41,332 nucleotides of DNA from Microvirga lenta. Lineage in GTDB: Bacteria > Pseudomonadota > Alphaproteobacteria > Rhizobiales > Beijerinckiaceae. Positions 25,689-34,776 of the stretch are shown here, in pieces. The number at the start of each line of letters is the position of its first letter. Positions within the stretch are counted from its first letter, which is position 1. A program made the translations under genes and the position numbers. The notes under the pieces were generated by a model, which saw only the letters and a program-made list of their open reading frames with translations, ran no database searches and was not told the DNA's origin. The stretch spans positions 1-41,332 of the forward strand of contig NZ_JAJBBR010000011.1 of NCBI RefSeq assembly GCF_020532555.1. The letters run 5' to 3'.

Positions 25689-26195
25689 ATGCGTTGCCCC
25701 TATTGCGGGAGCCTGGACACTCAGGTGAAGGATTCCAGGCCGACGGACGATTCCTCGGCCATTCGCCGCCGCCGCATCTGCCCGGATTGCGGCGGCCGGT
25801 TCACGACCTTCGAGCGTGTCCAGCTGCGTGAGCTGTTCGTGGTCAAGCGGTCCGGCCGCCGGGTCCCGTTCGACCGGGACAAGCTGGAGCGGTCCGTGGA
25901 GGTCGCGCTGCGCAAGCGCCCGGTCGATCCGGAGCGCGTGGAGAGGATGCTCAACGGCATCGTTCGCCAGCTCGAGAGCATGGGCGACACCGATGTTCCG
26001 AGCGAAACCGTGGGCGAGCTGGTCATGGAGGGGCTGAAGGGCCTCGACGACGTGGCCTATGTGCGCTTCGCGTCCGTCTACAAGAACTTCCGCGAGGCCA
26101 AGGACTTCGAGGCGATTCTCGACAAGCTGGCGGAAGGGGAGACGGACGACGGCAATGCCTCTGCGCCCAGGCGCAACGCGGCGCAGTCCGAGTGA
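25689..26195 (+). CDS. nrdR: Transcriptional repressor NrdR
   Basis: NrdR represses ribonucleotide reductase genes when dATP/ATP levels are high. The 168-residue protein has a zinc ribbon with Cys3, Cys6, Cys31 and Cys34 (MRCPYCG and ICPDCGGRF), then an ATP-cone domain (about 49-139, including [20 protein letters not shown]). The C-terminal ~25 residues are a variable polar tail. The stop codon overlaps the ribD ATG (TGATG), so the two are translationally coupled. Its targets (nrd operons with NrdR boxes) are not in this window. Confidence 0.98.
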   Translation: MRCPYCGSLDTQVKDSRPTDDSSAIRRRRICPDCGGRFTTFERVQLRELFVVKRSGRRVPFDRDKLERSVEVALRKRPVDPERVERMLNGIVRQLESMGDTDVPSETVGELVMEGLKGLDDVAYVRFASVYKNFREAKDFEAILDKLAEGETDDGNASAPRRNAAQSE

Positions 26196-27334
26196 TGGCG
26201 TCCGCTCCGCTCCATGAGACGTCGCCAGAGCCTTCCGCCCATGACGAGCGCCTCATGCGCCTTGCCATCGGGTTGGGCGAGCGCAATCTGGGGCTGACCT
26301 GGCCGAACCCTTCCGTGGGCTCCGTCGTGGTGGACGAGAGCGGCGACTGGCCGGTCATCGTCGCGCAGGGCGCCACGCAGAAGGGCGGCAGGCCGCATGC
26401 GGAAAGGGTGGCGCTCGCCGCCGCCGGCGACCGGGCCCGGGGGGCAACCCTCTACGTATCCCTGGAGCCCTGCTCACACCACGGCAAGACGGCACCCTGC
26501 GCCGACGCGGTGGTGGAGGCCGGAATCGCCAGAGTGGTCTCGGCCATCGAGGATCCGGATGTTCGGGTGGCGGGGCGTGGCCATGCCCGGCTCCGGGCCG
26601 CGGGAATTCCGGTCACGGTCGGCTGCCTCGCCGGGGCGGCCCGGCAGGCCCATCGCGGCCATATCACCCGGGTGACGAAGGGACGGCCGATGCTGACCCT
26701 GAAGCTCGCCCGCACCACGGAAGGTTTCGCCGGCACCCGGCAGGGACCGCGTCTCATGATCACCGGCGAGACGGCCAATGCCCGCATGCATCTCATGCGC
26801 GCCCATGCGGATGCGATCATGGTGGGAGTGGGCACGATCCTCGCCGACGATCCGCTCCTGAACGTTCGCCTGCCGGGGCTGCAGGCACGCTCGCCTGTGC
26901 GCATCGTCATCGACAGCCGCCTGGGAACGCCTCCCGGGTCGCGCATCGTCACCGGAGCTCGCGACATCCCGACCTGGATCGTCGCCACGGCGGCGGCGGC
27001 GGTCGAGGCCGAAAGGGAGCTGGCGGCGCATGGCGTGGAGGTGCTCCGGGTCTCGCCCGACGCGAACGGGCACGTCGCGCTCGACGAGGCATTGCAGCTC
27101 CTCGGCTCCCGGGGGCTGACCCGGGTGTTCTGCGAGGGAGGACCGGGTCTGGCCGATGCGCTGGCGAAGGCCGATCTCGTGGACGAACTCGTCCTCGTCA
27201 CCGGCCGATCCGCCCGGGGCGAGGGCGACGTGCCGGCCCTCGGGCTCGCGCTGCAGGACAGGATGGACGATCTGCGCCTCGTGGGAGACGAGCAGATCGG
27301 ATCCGATCTCTTCATGTTTTGGGAGAAATCTTAG
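26195..27334 (+). CDS. ribD: Bifunctional riboflavin biosynthesis deaminase/reductase
   Basis: RibD carries out two steps of riboflavin synthesis: deamination of the pyrimidine from GTP cyclohydrolase II, then reduction of its ribosyl side chain. The N-terminal deaminase (about 15-150) has the zinc motifs HAE and [31 protein letters not shown] follows. The reductase (about 155-375) contains [17 protein letters not shown] and the [16 protein letters not shown] loop, and ends [10 protein letters not shown] chose ATG 26195, overlapping the nrdR stop; GTG 26192 is one codon upstream. ribE begins directly after its stop codon. About 379 residues, as expected. Confidence 0.97.
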   Translation: MASAPLHETSPEPSAHDERLMRLAIGLGERNLGLTWPNPSVGSVVVDESGDWPVIVAQGATQKGGRPHAERVALAAAGDRARGATLYVSLEPCSHHGKTAPCADAVVEAGIARVVSAIEDPDVRVAGRGHARLRAAGIPVTVGCLAGAARQAHRGHITRVTKGRPMLTLKLARTTEGFAGTRQGPRLMITGETANARMHLMRAHADAIMVGVGTILADDPLLNVRLPGLQARSPVRIVIDSRLGTPPGSRIVTGARDIPTWIVATAAAAVEAERELAAHGVEVLRVSPDANGHVALDEALQLLGSRGLTRVFCEGGPGLADALAKADLVDELVLVTGRSARGEGDVPALGLALQDRMDDLRLVGDEQIGSDLFMFWEKS

Positions 27335-27967
27335 ATGTTCACGGGCATCGTCACGGATGTGGGGCAGATCAGCGCCGTCTCGGAGGGGGAAACGCTCCGC
27401 CGCATCCGCATCGAATCCACTTACGACCCGGCGACGATCGCGCTGGGCGCCTCCATCGCCTGCGGCGGCCCCTGCCTGACTGTGGTGGCGGTCGAGCCGC
27501 GCGGGAACGGCTGCTGGTTCGAGGTCGATGCCGCCGCCGAGACCCTGGAGCGGACGACCGTCCGCGACTGGCAGGCCGGCACGCGGGTCAATCTGGAGCG
27601 GTCTCTGAAGATCGGGGACGAGCTCGGCGGCCATATCGTCACGGGGCATGTGGACGGCGTCGCCACCATCGTCGCCAAGGAGGCGATCACCGCAGGCGAC
27701 GATCCCTGGGGGCCGACCGCGCGCTTCGTCATCAAGGCGCCGCCCGCCCTGGCGCCTTTCATCGCCGAAAAGGGCTCCGTCTGCCTCGACGGCACTTCTC
27801 TGACCGTGAACTCGGTCAACGACGACATCTTCTCCGTCCTCATCATTCCGCATACCCTCGCCGTGACCACCTGGGGCGAGCGGCAGGTCGGCGACAGCCT
27901 CAACCTCGAAGTCGATCTGATGGCCCGCTACGCGGCACGGCTTGCGGACGCGCGCCGGGCGGGGTAG
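27335..27967 (+). CDS. ribE: Riboflavin synthase, alpha subunit
   Basis: Riboflavin synthase dismutates two 6,7-dimethyl-8-ribityllumazines into riboflavin plus the pyrimidine precursor. The 210-residue protein is a tandem duplication of lumazine-binding barrels: [12 protein letters not shown] opens the first, and a [17 protein letters not shown] block the second, with [10 protein letters not shown] between later strands. The start ATG abuts the ribD stop. The gene is called ribC or ribE depending on species. It is separated from ribH by 125 bp holding a folded element. Confidence 0.97.
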   Translation: MFTGIVTDVGQISAVSEGETLRRIRIESTYDPATIALGASIACGGPCLTVVAVEPRGNGCWFEVDAAAETLERTTVRDWQAGTRVNLERSLKIGDELGGHIVTGHVDGVATIVAKEAITAGDDPWGPTARFVIKAPPALAPFIAEKGSVCLDGTSLTVNSVNDDIFSVLIIPHTLAVTTWGERQVGDSLNLEVDLMARYAARLADARRAG

Positions 27968-28007
27968 GGACCCACAACGTTCAATCCGTCCGAAGAACAT
28001 CTCCAGA

Positions 28008-28068
28008 GCACCCTCTTTCTTCCAGAAGGCGCAGCCACGCGGCTGCGCCTCGGGACGAGACAGGGTGC
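28008..28068 (+). ncRNA. Structured leader element between ribE and ribH
   Basis: A closing helix GCACCCT/AGGGTGC (28008-28014 with 28062-28068) encloses a 10-bp perfect hairpin AGGCGCAGCC/GGCTGCGCCT (28027-28036 with 28041-28050, loop ACGC). It ends 24 bp before the ribH start. The conserved FMN-riboswitch segments are not present. It may be a cis-regulatory or mRNA-processing element. Fold drawn by eye. Confidence 0.4.
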
Positions 28069-28092
28069 GTTTCAGGTCCGAAACGGTTTTCC

Positions 28093-28584
28093 ATGGTCTC
28101 GCATTCCGCCAAGTCTCCCAACAACCGTCCGCCCGTTCCCGGAGCCCGCATCCTGGTGGTCGAGGCGCGCTTCTACGACGACATCGCCGACGAACTGCTG
28201 CGGGGAGCCCGCGGGGTCGTCGAAGCGGCGCAGGCCACCATGGACGTGCTGACGGTCGACGGGGCGCTCGAAATCCCCGCCACCATCGCCATCGCGCTCG
28301 ATGCCGCCGAGAAGGCAGGCCGGCCCTACGACGCGGTCGTGGCCCTGGGCTGCGTCATCCGCGGCGAAACCGGGCACTACGACATCGTCGCGGGCGAGAG
28401 CTCGCGGGCCCTGATGGACCTGTCGGTGGCGCGGCGGATCCCGCTCGCCAACGGCATCCTGACCGTGGAGAATGACGAGCAGGCCTGGACCCGTGCGCGG
28501 GTGAATGAATTGAATAAGGGCGGGGGAGCGGTGGACGCGGCGCTCGCCGTGCTTCGCATCAAACAACACGTCGAGGAGGCCTGA
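28093..28584 (+). CDS. ribH: 6,7-dimethyl-8-ribityllumazine synthase
   Basis: RibH condenses 5-amino-6-ribitylaminouracil with dihydroxybutanone phosphate to make the riboflavin synthase substrate. The 163-residue product starts [13 protein letters not shown] (ATG 28093). It has the [15 protein letters not shown] strand-helix, [13 protein letters not shown], and [26 protein letters not shown], which holds the catalytic-region His and phosphate-binding residues. A frame starting further upstream exists, but its residues are unrelated. The nusB ribosome-binding site lies inside its last codons and nusB starts 2 bp later. Confidence 0.97.
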   Translation: MVSHSAKSPNNRPPVPGARILVVEARFYDDIADELLRGARGVVEAAQATMDVLTVDGALEIPATIAIALDAAEKAGRPYDAVVALGCVIRGETGHYDIVAGESSRALMDLSVARRIPLANGILTVENDEQAWTRARVNELNKGGGAVDAALAVLRIKQHVEEA

Positions 28585-28586
28585 CC

Positions 28587-29069
28587 ATGACGAAGCCCGC
28601 AGAGCGCTCGGCTGCTCGTCTCGCCGCAGTTCAGGCCCTGTACCAGATGGATCTGTCCGGCAAGAGCGTCGTCGATGCCCTGGCCGAATTCGAGGCGTTC
28701 TGGATCGGCCGCGAGGTCGAAGGCATCGAGTTCCAGCCCTCCGACAACGACTTCTTCCGCAACATCCTCTCGGGCGTGGTCAATAACCAGCGCGACATCG
28801 ACGTGAGGATCGACAAGGCGCTCGCCGCCGGCTGGCCCCTGAAGCGGATCGAGGCCGTCCTGCGCGCGATCCTGCGTGCCGGCTGCTACGAGCTGATGTT
28901 CCGTAAGGACGTGCCCGTGCGCGTGGTCATCACCGAATATGTGGACGTAACCCATGGCTTCTACAGCGAGGACGAATCCGGCCTCGTGAACGCGGTTCTC
29001 GACAGTCTTGCTCGCGAGGTTCGCGCCGGCGAGCTCGAGCGCAAGGCGGCGGGACAGACGAAGCGGTAG
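28587..29069 (+). CDS. nusB: Transcription antitermination factor NusB
   Basis: NusB binds boxA RNA with NusE (S10) and supports antitermination of rRNA transcription. The all-helical 160-residue protein shows the family blocks RSAARLAAVQALYQMDLSG near the N-terminus and ITEYVDVTHGFYSEDESGLVNAVLD near the C-terminus, plus a WPLKRIEAVLRAILRAGCYEL helix in the middle. The insertion around residues 45-60 is typical of alphaproteobacteria. GAGGAGG precedes ATG 28587. It follows ribH by 2 bp and precedes thiL by 8 bp; the ribH-nusB-thiL order is conserved across proteobacteria. Confidence 0.98.
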   Translation: MTKPAERSAARLAAVQALYQMDLSGKSVVDALAEFEAFWIGREVEGIEFQPSDNDFFRNILSGVVNNQRDIDVRIDKALAAGWPLKRIEAVLRAILRAGCYELMFRKDVPVRVVITEYVDVTHGFYSEDESGLVNAVLDSLAREVRAGELERKAAGQTKR

Positions 29070-29077
29070 CGTCCGGC

Positions 29078-30061
29078 ATGAGCGGACGCCCCGGCGAGGA
29101 CAGCCTGATTGCCCGCTTTTTCGCGCCCCTGGCCGCGGAAGGCGGGCATGGGCTCAAGGACGATGCGGCCTGCATGTCCCCGACCCCGGGGCACGATCTC
29201 GTCCTCACGACCGACGCCATCGTCGAGTCGGTTCACTTCCTGCCCGGAGACGCGCCCGGTTCCGTGGCGCGCAAGGCCCTGGGGGTCAACGTCTCCGATC
29301 TGGCCGCCAAGGGGGCGGACCCGAAGGGCTTTCTCCTCAGCCTCGCCCTGCCGGATGACTGGACCGAAGCCTGGCTCGAGGATTTCGCCGCCGGGCTCGG
29401 GGAGGCCGCCCGCGACTTCTCCTGCCCGCTCCTCGGCGGAGACACGGTGAAGGCGAGGGGAGCGCTCACCCTCTCCGTTACCGCAATCGGGGAATTGCCG
29501 GCCGGCACCATGGTCCGGCGCACCGCAGCCCAGGCGGGGGACCTGATCTGCGTGACCGGCACCGTCGGCGATGCGGCTCTGGGGCTCAAGCTGCGCTCCC
29601 AGCCGGGCTGGGCCGCGGGACTGTCGCCGGAGGAGAGAGAGTTCCTGGCGGATCGCTATCTGCACCCCCGGCCACGTCATCTCCTGGCGCCTGCCGTGCG
29701 AAGATTCGCCCGGGCCTCGATGGACGTCTCGGACGGTCTGGCGGGGGATCTCGCCAAGATGATGCGCGTCAGCGGCGTCTCGGCCGTGGTGGAGGCGGAG
29801 CTGGTTCCCCTGTCGCCGGCCGTCCGCAGGGCGGTCGAGCAGGATCCGGATCTGCTCGACCGGGTGATGACGGGCGGAGACGACTATGAAATTCTCTGCA
29901 CTGTGCCGGAAAAGAATCTCGACAGCTTCCGAAAAGAGGCAGATAGCGTCGGCATTGGGCTGTCCGCGATCGGCCGCGTCGTTTCCGGCGCCACCTTGCC
30001 GGTCTTCCGGGTCAGCGGTTCGGAAAGACGCTACGATGTCGGCTCATTCTCCCACTTCTAG
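29078..30061 (+). CDS. thiL: Thiamine-monophosphate kinase
   Basis: ThiL phosphorylates thiamine monophosphate to the active cofactor thiamine pyrophosphate. The 327-residue product shows the PurM-like fold motifs: GLKDDAACMSPTPGHDLVLTTDA in pieces near the N-terminus, ARKALGVNVSDLAAKGADP, LLGGDTVKARGALTLSVTAIG, MDVSDGLAGDLAKMM, and the C-terminal GGDDYEILCTV. Acidic residues in the D-D-A and SDL motifs bind Mg-ATP. It starts at ATG 29078, 8 bp after nusB. The last 26 bp overlap the start of the MFS transporter gene. Confidence 0.97.
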   Translation: MSGRPGEDSLIARFFAPLAAEGGHGLKDDAACMSPTPGHDLVLTTDAIVESVHFLPGDAPGSVARKALGVNVSDLAAKGADPKGFLLSLALPDDWTEAWLEDFAAGLGEAARDFSCPLLGGDTVKARGALTLSVTAIGELPAGTMVRRTAAQAGDLICVTGTVGDAALGLKLRSQPGWAAGLSPEEREFLADRYLHPRPRHLLAPAVRRFARASMDVSDGLAGDLAKMMRVSGVSAVVEAELVPLSPAVRRAVEQDPDLLDRVMTGGDDYEILCTVPEKNLDSFRKEADSVGIGLSAIGRVVSGATLPVFRVSGSERRYDVGSFSHF

Positions 30062-31262
30062 CGAGGACGCGCGGATCCAGGCGGGCGACGTGCTCGCCAG
30101 GCGCAACGCGCTCGTGCTCGCCTTCGCGCAGGCCCTCGCCGGAGCCAGCCCCGCCATCGTGGTGTCCCTCGGCGGCCTCGTGGGCCAGAACCTGGCCGAG
30201 AACAAGGAACTCGCCACGCTTCCCGTGAGCCTGATCAATCTCGGCCTGGCCCTCGGCACCATTCCGGCCGCCATGATGATGCGCCGCTACGGGCGGCGGA
30301 GCGCCTATGTCCTGGCCGGTTTGATAGGCGTGATCGCCGGCAGCATGGCGGCGGCCGGCATCGCGGTCGCCAGCTTCGGGCTCTTCTGCCTCGGCACCTT
30401 CATCGCCGGCTTCTGGGGCTCCTACACCCAGAGCTACCGCTTCGCCGCGACCGATACGGCGTCCGAGGCGTTCAAGCCGAAGGCGATCTCCTGGGTCATG
30501 GCCGGCGGGTTGGCTGCAGGCATCATCGGCCCGCAGACCGTCATCTGGACGCGGGACATGATCGTGACGGCGCCCTTCGCCGGGGCCTTCCTCGGGCAGG
30601 CGGTGCTGGCGCTCCTGTCGGTGGCGGTGGTTTCCTTCCTGCGCCCTGCGCCCGTCACCGATGCCCCCAAGACGGGGGGCAGGCCCCTGAGCGAGATCAT
30701 GAGCCAGCCGCGTTTCATCGTGGCCGTGGTGGCGGGGCTCGTCTCCTACGGTCTCATGAGCTTCATCATGACCGCCGCTCCCCTCGCCATGATCGGGTGC
30801 GGGCATTCCGTAGGGGCAGCAGCCCTGGGCATTCAGTGGCACATCCTCGGCATGTTCGGCCCGAGCTTCTTCACCGGAAACCTGATCGGCAGGTTCGGCA
30901 AGGGCCGGGTTACGGCGGCCGGGCTCGTTCTGATCGGCCTTGCCGCCGTCATCGGCCTGTCGGGCATCACGGTCGCCCATTTCTGGGTGACGCTGATTCT
31001 CCTCGGGATCGGATGGAACTTCGGCTTTATCGGCGCGACCGCCCTGGTCACCGACTGCTACAGGCCCGAAGAACGCACGAAAGTTCAGGCGGCAAACGAT
31101 TTTCTGGTTTTCGGCTCGGTGGCCGTCGCATCCTTTTCCTCGGGCAAATTGCTCAATGCGGGCGGCTGGGACAACGTGAATTGGCTTGTTTTCCCGCCAG
31201 TTCTCGTCGCTTTGGCCCTTCTCGCCTGGCAGCGGCAGGCAAAGGCGCCTGTTCCCGCCTGA
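30036..31262 (+). CDS. MFS transporter
   Basis: A 408-residue inner-membrane transporter of the major facilitator superfamily with about 12 hydrophobic segments and a central cytoplasmic loop near residues 205-225. The loop between helices 2 and 3 reads MMMRRYGRRSAYVLAG, resembling the MFS motif D-x-G-R-R without the Asp. The substrate cannot be told from sequence. The ATG at 30036 lies inside the thiL end (26-bp overlap), placing it in the glyA-rib-thiL transcript; vitamin-related transport is one possibility, not shown. The product lacks the charged motifs of drug exporters. Confidence 0.9.
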   Translation: MSAHSPTSSEDARIQAGDVLARRNALVLAFAQALAGASPAIVVSLGGLVGQNLAENKELATLPVSLINLGLALGTIPAAMMMRRYGRRSAYVLAGLIGVIAGSMAAAGIAVASFGLFCLGTFIAGFWGSYTQSYRFAATDTASEAFKPKAISWVMAGGLAAGIIGPQTVIWTRDMIVTAPFAGAFLGQAVLALLSVAVVSFLRPAPVTDAPKTGGRPLSEIMSQPRFIVAVVAGLVSYGLMSFIMTAAPLAMIGCGHSVGAAALGIQWHILGMFGPSFFTGNLIGRFGKGRVTAAGLVLIGLAAVIGLSGITVAHFWVTLILLGIGWNFGFIGATALVTDCYRPEERTKVQAANDFLVFGSVAVASFSSGKLLNAGGWDNVNWLVFPPVLVALALLAWQRQAKAPVPA

Positions 31263-31351
31263 AGTGTTCCCTGTGAGTCATTCAGAAGTCGCGTTGCAGG
31301 CTGCATAGATTTTTGGCAGCGTTTGCAGACTTCGCTGGGGGTAGAGGCCGG

Positions 31352-31375
31352 TCAAGGCCAAAAAACGGGCCTTGA
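31352..31375 (+). promoter_or_regulatory. Leader hairpin upstream of hppA
   Basis: TCAAGGCC/GGCCTTGA (31352-31359 with 31368-31375) is a perfect 8-bp stem with a loop of mostly A, 38 bp before the hppA start. No T-tract follows, so it is more likely an mRNA leader structure or operator than a terminator of the MFS gene. Confidence 0.4.
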
Positions 31376-31413
31376 TGTGCGGCGTTCTGCTTTCCCATAA
31401 CAAGGACGGCACA

Positions 31414-33537
31414 ATGGCACTTACCCTGATTATCGTGGGCGGCCTTCTTTCGATTGCTTATGGCCTGTGGGCCATCAGCGACGTGATGAAGCGCGATGCG
31501 GGCTCGCAGCGCATGCAGGAAATCGCAGGTGCGATCTCCGAAGGCGCAAAGGCCTATCTCCGGCGGCAATACATGACCATCGCCATCGTGGGCGTGGTCC
31601 TGTTCGTCATCATCGCCTATCTGCTCGGGATCCGGGTGGCCATCGGTTTCGCCATCGGGGCGATCCTCTCGGGCGCCGCAGGCTTCATCGGCATGAACGT
31701 CTCGGTTCGCGCCAATGTCCGCACGGCCCAGGCGGCGACCCAGTCCCTCGGCGGCGGCCTCGACGTCGCCTTCAAGTCGGGGGCGGTCACGGGAATGCTC
31801 GTCGCGGGCCTCGCCCTCCTCGGGGTCGCCCTCTACTTCGGTTACCTCACCCGTATCGATGGGCAGAGCTCGTCGAGCCGCGTGGTGATCGACAGCCTCG
31901 TGGCCCTGGGCTTCGGCGCCTCCCTCATCTCCATCTTCGCCCGTCTCGGCGGCGGCATCTTCACCAAGGGCGCCGACGTGGGCGGCGACCTCGTGGGCAA
32001 GGTCGAGGCCGGCATTCCGGAGGACGATCCGCGCAATCCGGCCACCATCGCCGACAACGTGGGCGACAATGTCGGCGACTGCGCCGGCATGGCCGCCGAC
32101 CTGTTCGAGACCTATGCGGTGACCATCGTGGCCACCATGGTTCTCGCGGCGATCTTCTTCGCCGGGCAGCCCGTCCTCGACGACATGCTGCTCTATCCGC
32201 TGGCCATCGGCGCCGTCTGCATCGTGACCTCGATCATCGGCACCTTCTTCGTGAAGCTCGGGCAGAACGAGTCCATCATGGGCGCGCTCTACAAGGGGCT
32301 CATCGCAACCGGTCTGCTCTCGGCGGCGGCCATCGCCGCGGTGACTTACTTCGTCATCGGATTCGGTCCCATTGCCGGTGCCGAGTTCACGGGCCTTTCC
32401 CTGCTGTGGTGCGCCATCGCCGGTCTGGCCGTGACGGCGCTCATCGTGGTGATCACGGAGTACTATACGGGCGTCGGGTTCCGGCCCGTCCGCTCCATCG
32501 CCCAGGCCTCGGTGACGGGGCACGGCACGAACGTGATCCAGGGGCTGGCGGTCTCCCTGGAATCGACGGCGCTTCCGGCCCTCGTCATCATCGCGGGCAT
32601 CATCGTGTCCTTCAAGCTGGCCGGTCTCTTCGGCATCGCCATCGCGGTGACGGCCATGCTGGCCCTGGCCGGCATGATCGTGGCCCTCGACGCCTTCGGG
32701 CCGGTGACGGACAATGCAGGCGGCATCGCGGAAATGGCCGGCCTGCCGAAGGACGTCCGCAAGTCCACGGATGCCCTGGACGCGGTCGGAAACACCACGA
32801 AAGCCGTGACCAAGGGCTATGCCATCGGTTCGGCGGGCCTCGGTGCCCTCGTGCTGTTCGCGGCCTACACGTCGGACCTCAACTACTTCACCCAGAACGC
32901 GGCTCAGTACCCGTACTTCCAGGGCGTGGTGCCGGACTTCTCCCTCGCCAACCCCTATGTGGTCGTCGGGCTCCTGTTCGGCGGTCTCATTCCGTTCCTG
33001 TTCGGCGGCATCGCCATGACGGCGGTGGGGCGTGCTGCGGGCGCGGTCGTCGTGGAGGTGCGCCGGCAGTTCAAGGAGAAGCCGGGGATCATGGCCGGCA
33101 CCGACCGTCCCGATTACGGCAGGGCCGTCGACATGCTGACCAAGGCGGCCATCAAGGAGATGATCATCCCCTCGCTCCTCCCGGTGCTGGCGCCGATCGT
33201 GACCTACTTCGTGGTCTACTGGATCGCGGGCAAGTCGCAGGCGTTCTCGGCCGTGGGCGCGATGCTGCTCGGCGTCATCGTGACGGGCCTGTTCGTCGCC
33301 GTCTCCATGACCTCTGGCGGCGGCGCCTGGGACAATGCCAAGAAGTCCTTCGAGGACGGCTTCACCGACCACTCCGGCACGACCCACCACAAGGGCTCGG
33401 AAGCCCACAAGGCGTCGGTGACGGGCGATACCGTCGGCGACCCCTACAAGGACACGGCGGGCCCCGCCGTGAACCCGGCGATCAAGATCACCAACATCAT
33501 CGCCCTGCTGCTGCTTGCGATCCTCGCGCATTCCTAG
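31414..33537 (+). CDS. hppA: K+-independent-type proton-translocating pyrophosphatase
   Basis: HppA couples pyrophosphate hydrolysis to proton pumping across the inner (or acidocalcisome) membrane. The 707-residue protein from ATG 31414 (AAGGA upstream) has about 16 membrane spans. Substrate/Mg-binding motifs are [40 protein letters not shown], and [10 protein letters not shown]. Lys463 in [14 protein letters not shown] occupies the position that is Ala in K+-dependent enzymes and Lys in K+-independent ones, so K+-independence is inferred. It is monocistronic: a leader hairpin precedes it and a strong terminator follows. The 5' frame could extend to 31372. Confidence 0.97.
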   Translation: MALTLIIVGGLLSIAYGLWAISDVMKRDAGSQRMQEIAGAISEGAKAYLRRQYMTIAIVGVVLFVIIAYLLGIRVAIGFAIGAILSGAAGFIGMNVSVRANVRTAQAATQSLGGGLDVAFKSGAVTGMLVAGLALLGVALYFGYLTRIDGQSSSSRVVIDSLVALGFGASLISIFARLGGGIFTKGADVGGDLVGKVEAGIPEDDPRNPATIADNVGDNVGDCAGMAADLFETYAVTIVATMVLAAIFFAGQPVLDDMLLYPLAIGAVCIVTSIIGTFFVKLGQNESIMGALYKGLIATGLLSAAAIAAVTYFVIGFGPIAGAEFTGLSLLWCAIAGLAVTALIVVITEYYTGVGFRPVRSIAQASVTGHGTNVIQGLAVSLESTALPALVIIAGIIVSFKLAGLFGIAIAVTAMLALAGMIVALDAFGPVTDNAGGIAEMAGLPKDVRKSTDALDAVGNTTKAVTKGYAIGSAGLGALVLFAAYTSDLNYFTQNAAQYPYFQGVVPDFSLANPYVVVGLLFGGLIPFLFGGIAMTAVGRAAGAVVVEVRRQFKEKPGIMAGTDRPDYGRAVDMLTKAAIKEMIIPSLLPVLAPIVTYFVVYWIAGKSQAFSAVGAMLLGVIVTGLFVAVSMTSGGGAWDNAKKSFEDGFTDHSGTTHHKGSEAHKASVTGDTVGDPYKDTAGPAVNPAIKITNIIALLLLAILAHS

Positions 33538-33560
33538 GATCGGCGGCAGGCCGGAAAACG

Positions 33561-33589
33561 AAACCCGCGGCTCTCGCCGCGGGTTTTTT
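33561..33589 (+). terminator. Rho-independent terminator after hppA
   Basis: AAACCCGCGG/CCGCGGGTTT (33561-33570 with 33577-33586), loop CTCTCG, followed by TTT. A textbook intrinsic terminator, 24 bp after the stop codon. Confidence 0.92.
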
Positions 33590-33622
33590 CATGGGAGCCC
33601 GTTCCATGGGAGCCGGACATGA

Positions 33623-33649
33623 AAAAGGCCGGGCTCGGCCCGGCCTTTT
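33623..33649 (-). terminator. Rho-independent terminator after bamE
   Basis: AAAAGGCCGGGC/GCCCGGCCTTTT (33623-33634 with 33638-33649) is a perfect 12-bp stem with a 3-nt loop. On the minus strand it continues into a run of five T, 22 bp past the bamE stop. It can also act on plus-strand read-through. Confidence 0.92.
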
Positions 33650-33671
33650 GAAGCTGTGGCCGAAAGGGCGA

Positions 33672-34127
33672 TCAGACGCCGAACGGGTTCAGGTTGTTCG
33701 TGCCGCGCAGGATTTGACCCAGGAAGCTCGTCTCCTGGCCGCCGGCCGGCGTCGTGCGGCTGATGAAGTCGAAGACCCGGCCGTCCTGCAGGCCGTAGAG
33801 AGCCGTGCGCTCGACCCGGAGATTGTTGTCGAAATAAACCGCGGTGACCCGCTGGTCCACCACCTGCTCGGGCAGGAACTGGAAGGTCCGGCGCGAAGTC
33901 TGGCTGATGTAGTACCAGGTCTTGTTGCCCACGGTGGACACGGTGGAGGGCGTGCCGAGGGTCTGAAGGACCTGCTCGCCGCTCATGCCCTTGTTCACCT
34001 GCGAGAGGGCGCGCTCGTCCACGAGGTAACCGCGGTGAAACTCCTCTCCACCCATGCAGCCCGCGAGGGATGTGGCGATGACGGTGGCCGTGGCCAAGCG
34101 TACCAAGACGGTTTGATATCGACGCAT
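33672..34127 (-). CDS. bamE: Outer membrane protein assembly factor BamE
   Basis: BamE (SmpA/OmlA) is a lipoprotein of the Bam complex, which inserts beta-barrel proteins into the outer membrane. The 151-residue product from ATG 34127 has a lipoprotein signal ending in LAGC (Cys about 24), followed by GYLVDERALSQVNKGMSGEQVLQTLGTPS in pieces, which is the BamE helix pair and turn. The strands TWYYISQTSRRTFQFL and VTAVYFDNNLRVERTALYG complete the fold. The open frame continues upstream, but those residues lack a signal sequence. It is divergent from the ubiquinol-cytochrome c chaperone gene, with about 100 bp between. Confidence 0.93.
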   Translation of the reverse strand: MRRYQTVLVRLATATVIATSLAGCMGGEEFHRGYLVDERALSQVNKGMSGEQVLQTLGTPSTVSTVGNKTWYYISQTSRRTFQFLPEQVVDQRVTAVYFDNNLRVERTALYGLQDGRVFDFISRTTPAGGQETSFLGQILRGTNNLNPFGV

Positions 34128-34230
34128 CGTATGGTTCTTCCAGGTATGCGGCGCTGACAAGCTTGCGCCCGAGGATGCGGATGGCGTAACCCGGTGCTGT
34201 GAATTTGACAAGGCAGGAAGGCCTAGCACC

Positions 34231-34776
34231 TTGATTTTCGGTCTGTTCCGCAAGGATCCCCGGCGCACCACCATCGCGCTCCTCTACAAGCGGATTGCCA
34301 CGGCTTCCCGGGAGCCGGGCCTCTATGCGGCTCTGGGTGTTCCGGACAGCGTCGAAGGGCGCTTCGAATCCCTGTCTCTCCATATGGTTCTGGTTCTGCG
34401 GGCCCTGCGCAGGCTGCCGCAGCCGGCTGACGAGGTCGCCAGGGACCTGACCGATGCGTTCTTCCGGGACATGGACGCCTCCCTGCGGGAGATGGGGGTG
34501 GGCGACACGGCCGTTCCGAAGCGGATGAAGAAGATCGCATCCTCCTTCTACGGCCGGGCCCATGCCTATGACGGCCCGCTCGACGCCGCCGACGAAAGGG
34601 CTCTTGCCGAGGCCCTCGGACGGAACGCCTATGGGGCCGAGGCACCGGCCACCCCGCTCGCGCGTTATGCCCTGGCGGCGGATCGCGATCTCAAGGGGAC
34701 GGACTTGGCCGCATTTTTGGAGCCCGGCCCGGTTTTTCCCAAGCCGGAAGATTTTGCAGAGGAGGCAAGCCGATGA
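34231..34776 (+). CDS. Ubiquinol-cytochrome c chaperone family protein
   Basis: A 181-residue homologue of mitochondrial Cbp3/UQCC1, which assists cytochrome b and bc1 complex assembly. The core IASREPGLYAALGVPDSVEGRF-type block (about 22-45, with ATA for the first part) and FRDMDASLREMGVGDTAVPKRMKK (about 88-110) are characteristic, including the Phe-x-Asp-Met-Asp segment. The start TTG 34231 yields MIFGLFRKDPRR, which matches the usual family N-terminus; no ATG is close. The stop overlaps the next gene's ATG. The role in this bacterium is inferred from family. Confidence 0.88.
   Translation: MIFGLFRKDPRRTTIALLYKRIATASREPGLYAALGVPDSVEGRFESLSLHMVLVLRALRRLPQPADEVARDLTDAFFRDMDASLREMGVGDTAVPKRMKKIASSFYGRAHAYDGPLDAADERALAEALGRNAYGAEAPATPLARYALAADRDLKGTDLAAFLEPGPVFPKPEDFAEEASR

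Noticed and set aside
27968..28092. FMN riboswitch in the ribE-ribH gap
   Set aside because: Conserved FMN aptamer segments are missing; only a two-part stem structure is visible, which I report as an unassigned element.
31282..34157. Long frames overlapping hppA on both strands (about 750-900 codons)
   Set aside because: hppA motifs are complete in its own frame; the others are GC-driven shadows crossing terminators and another gene.
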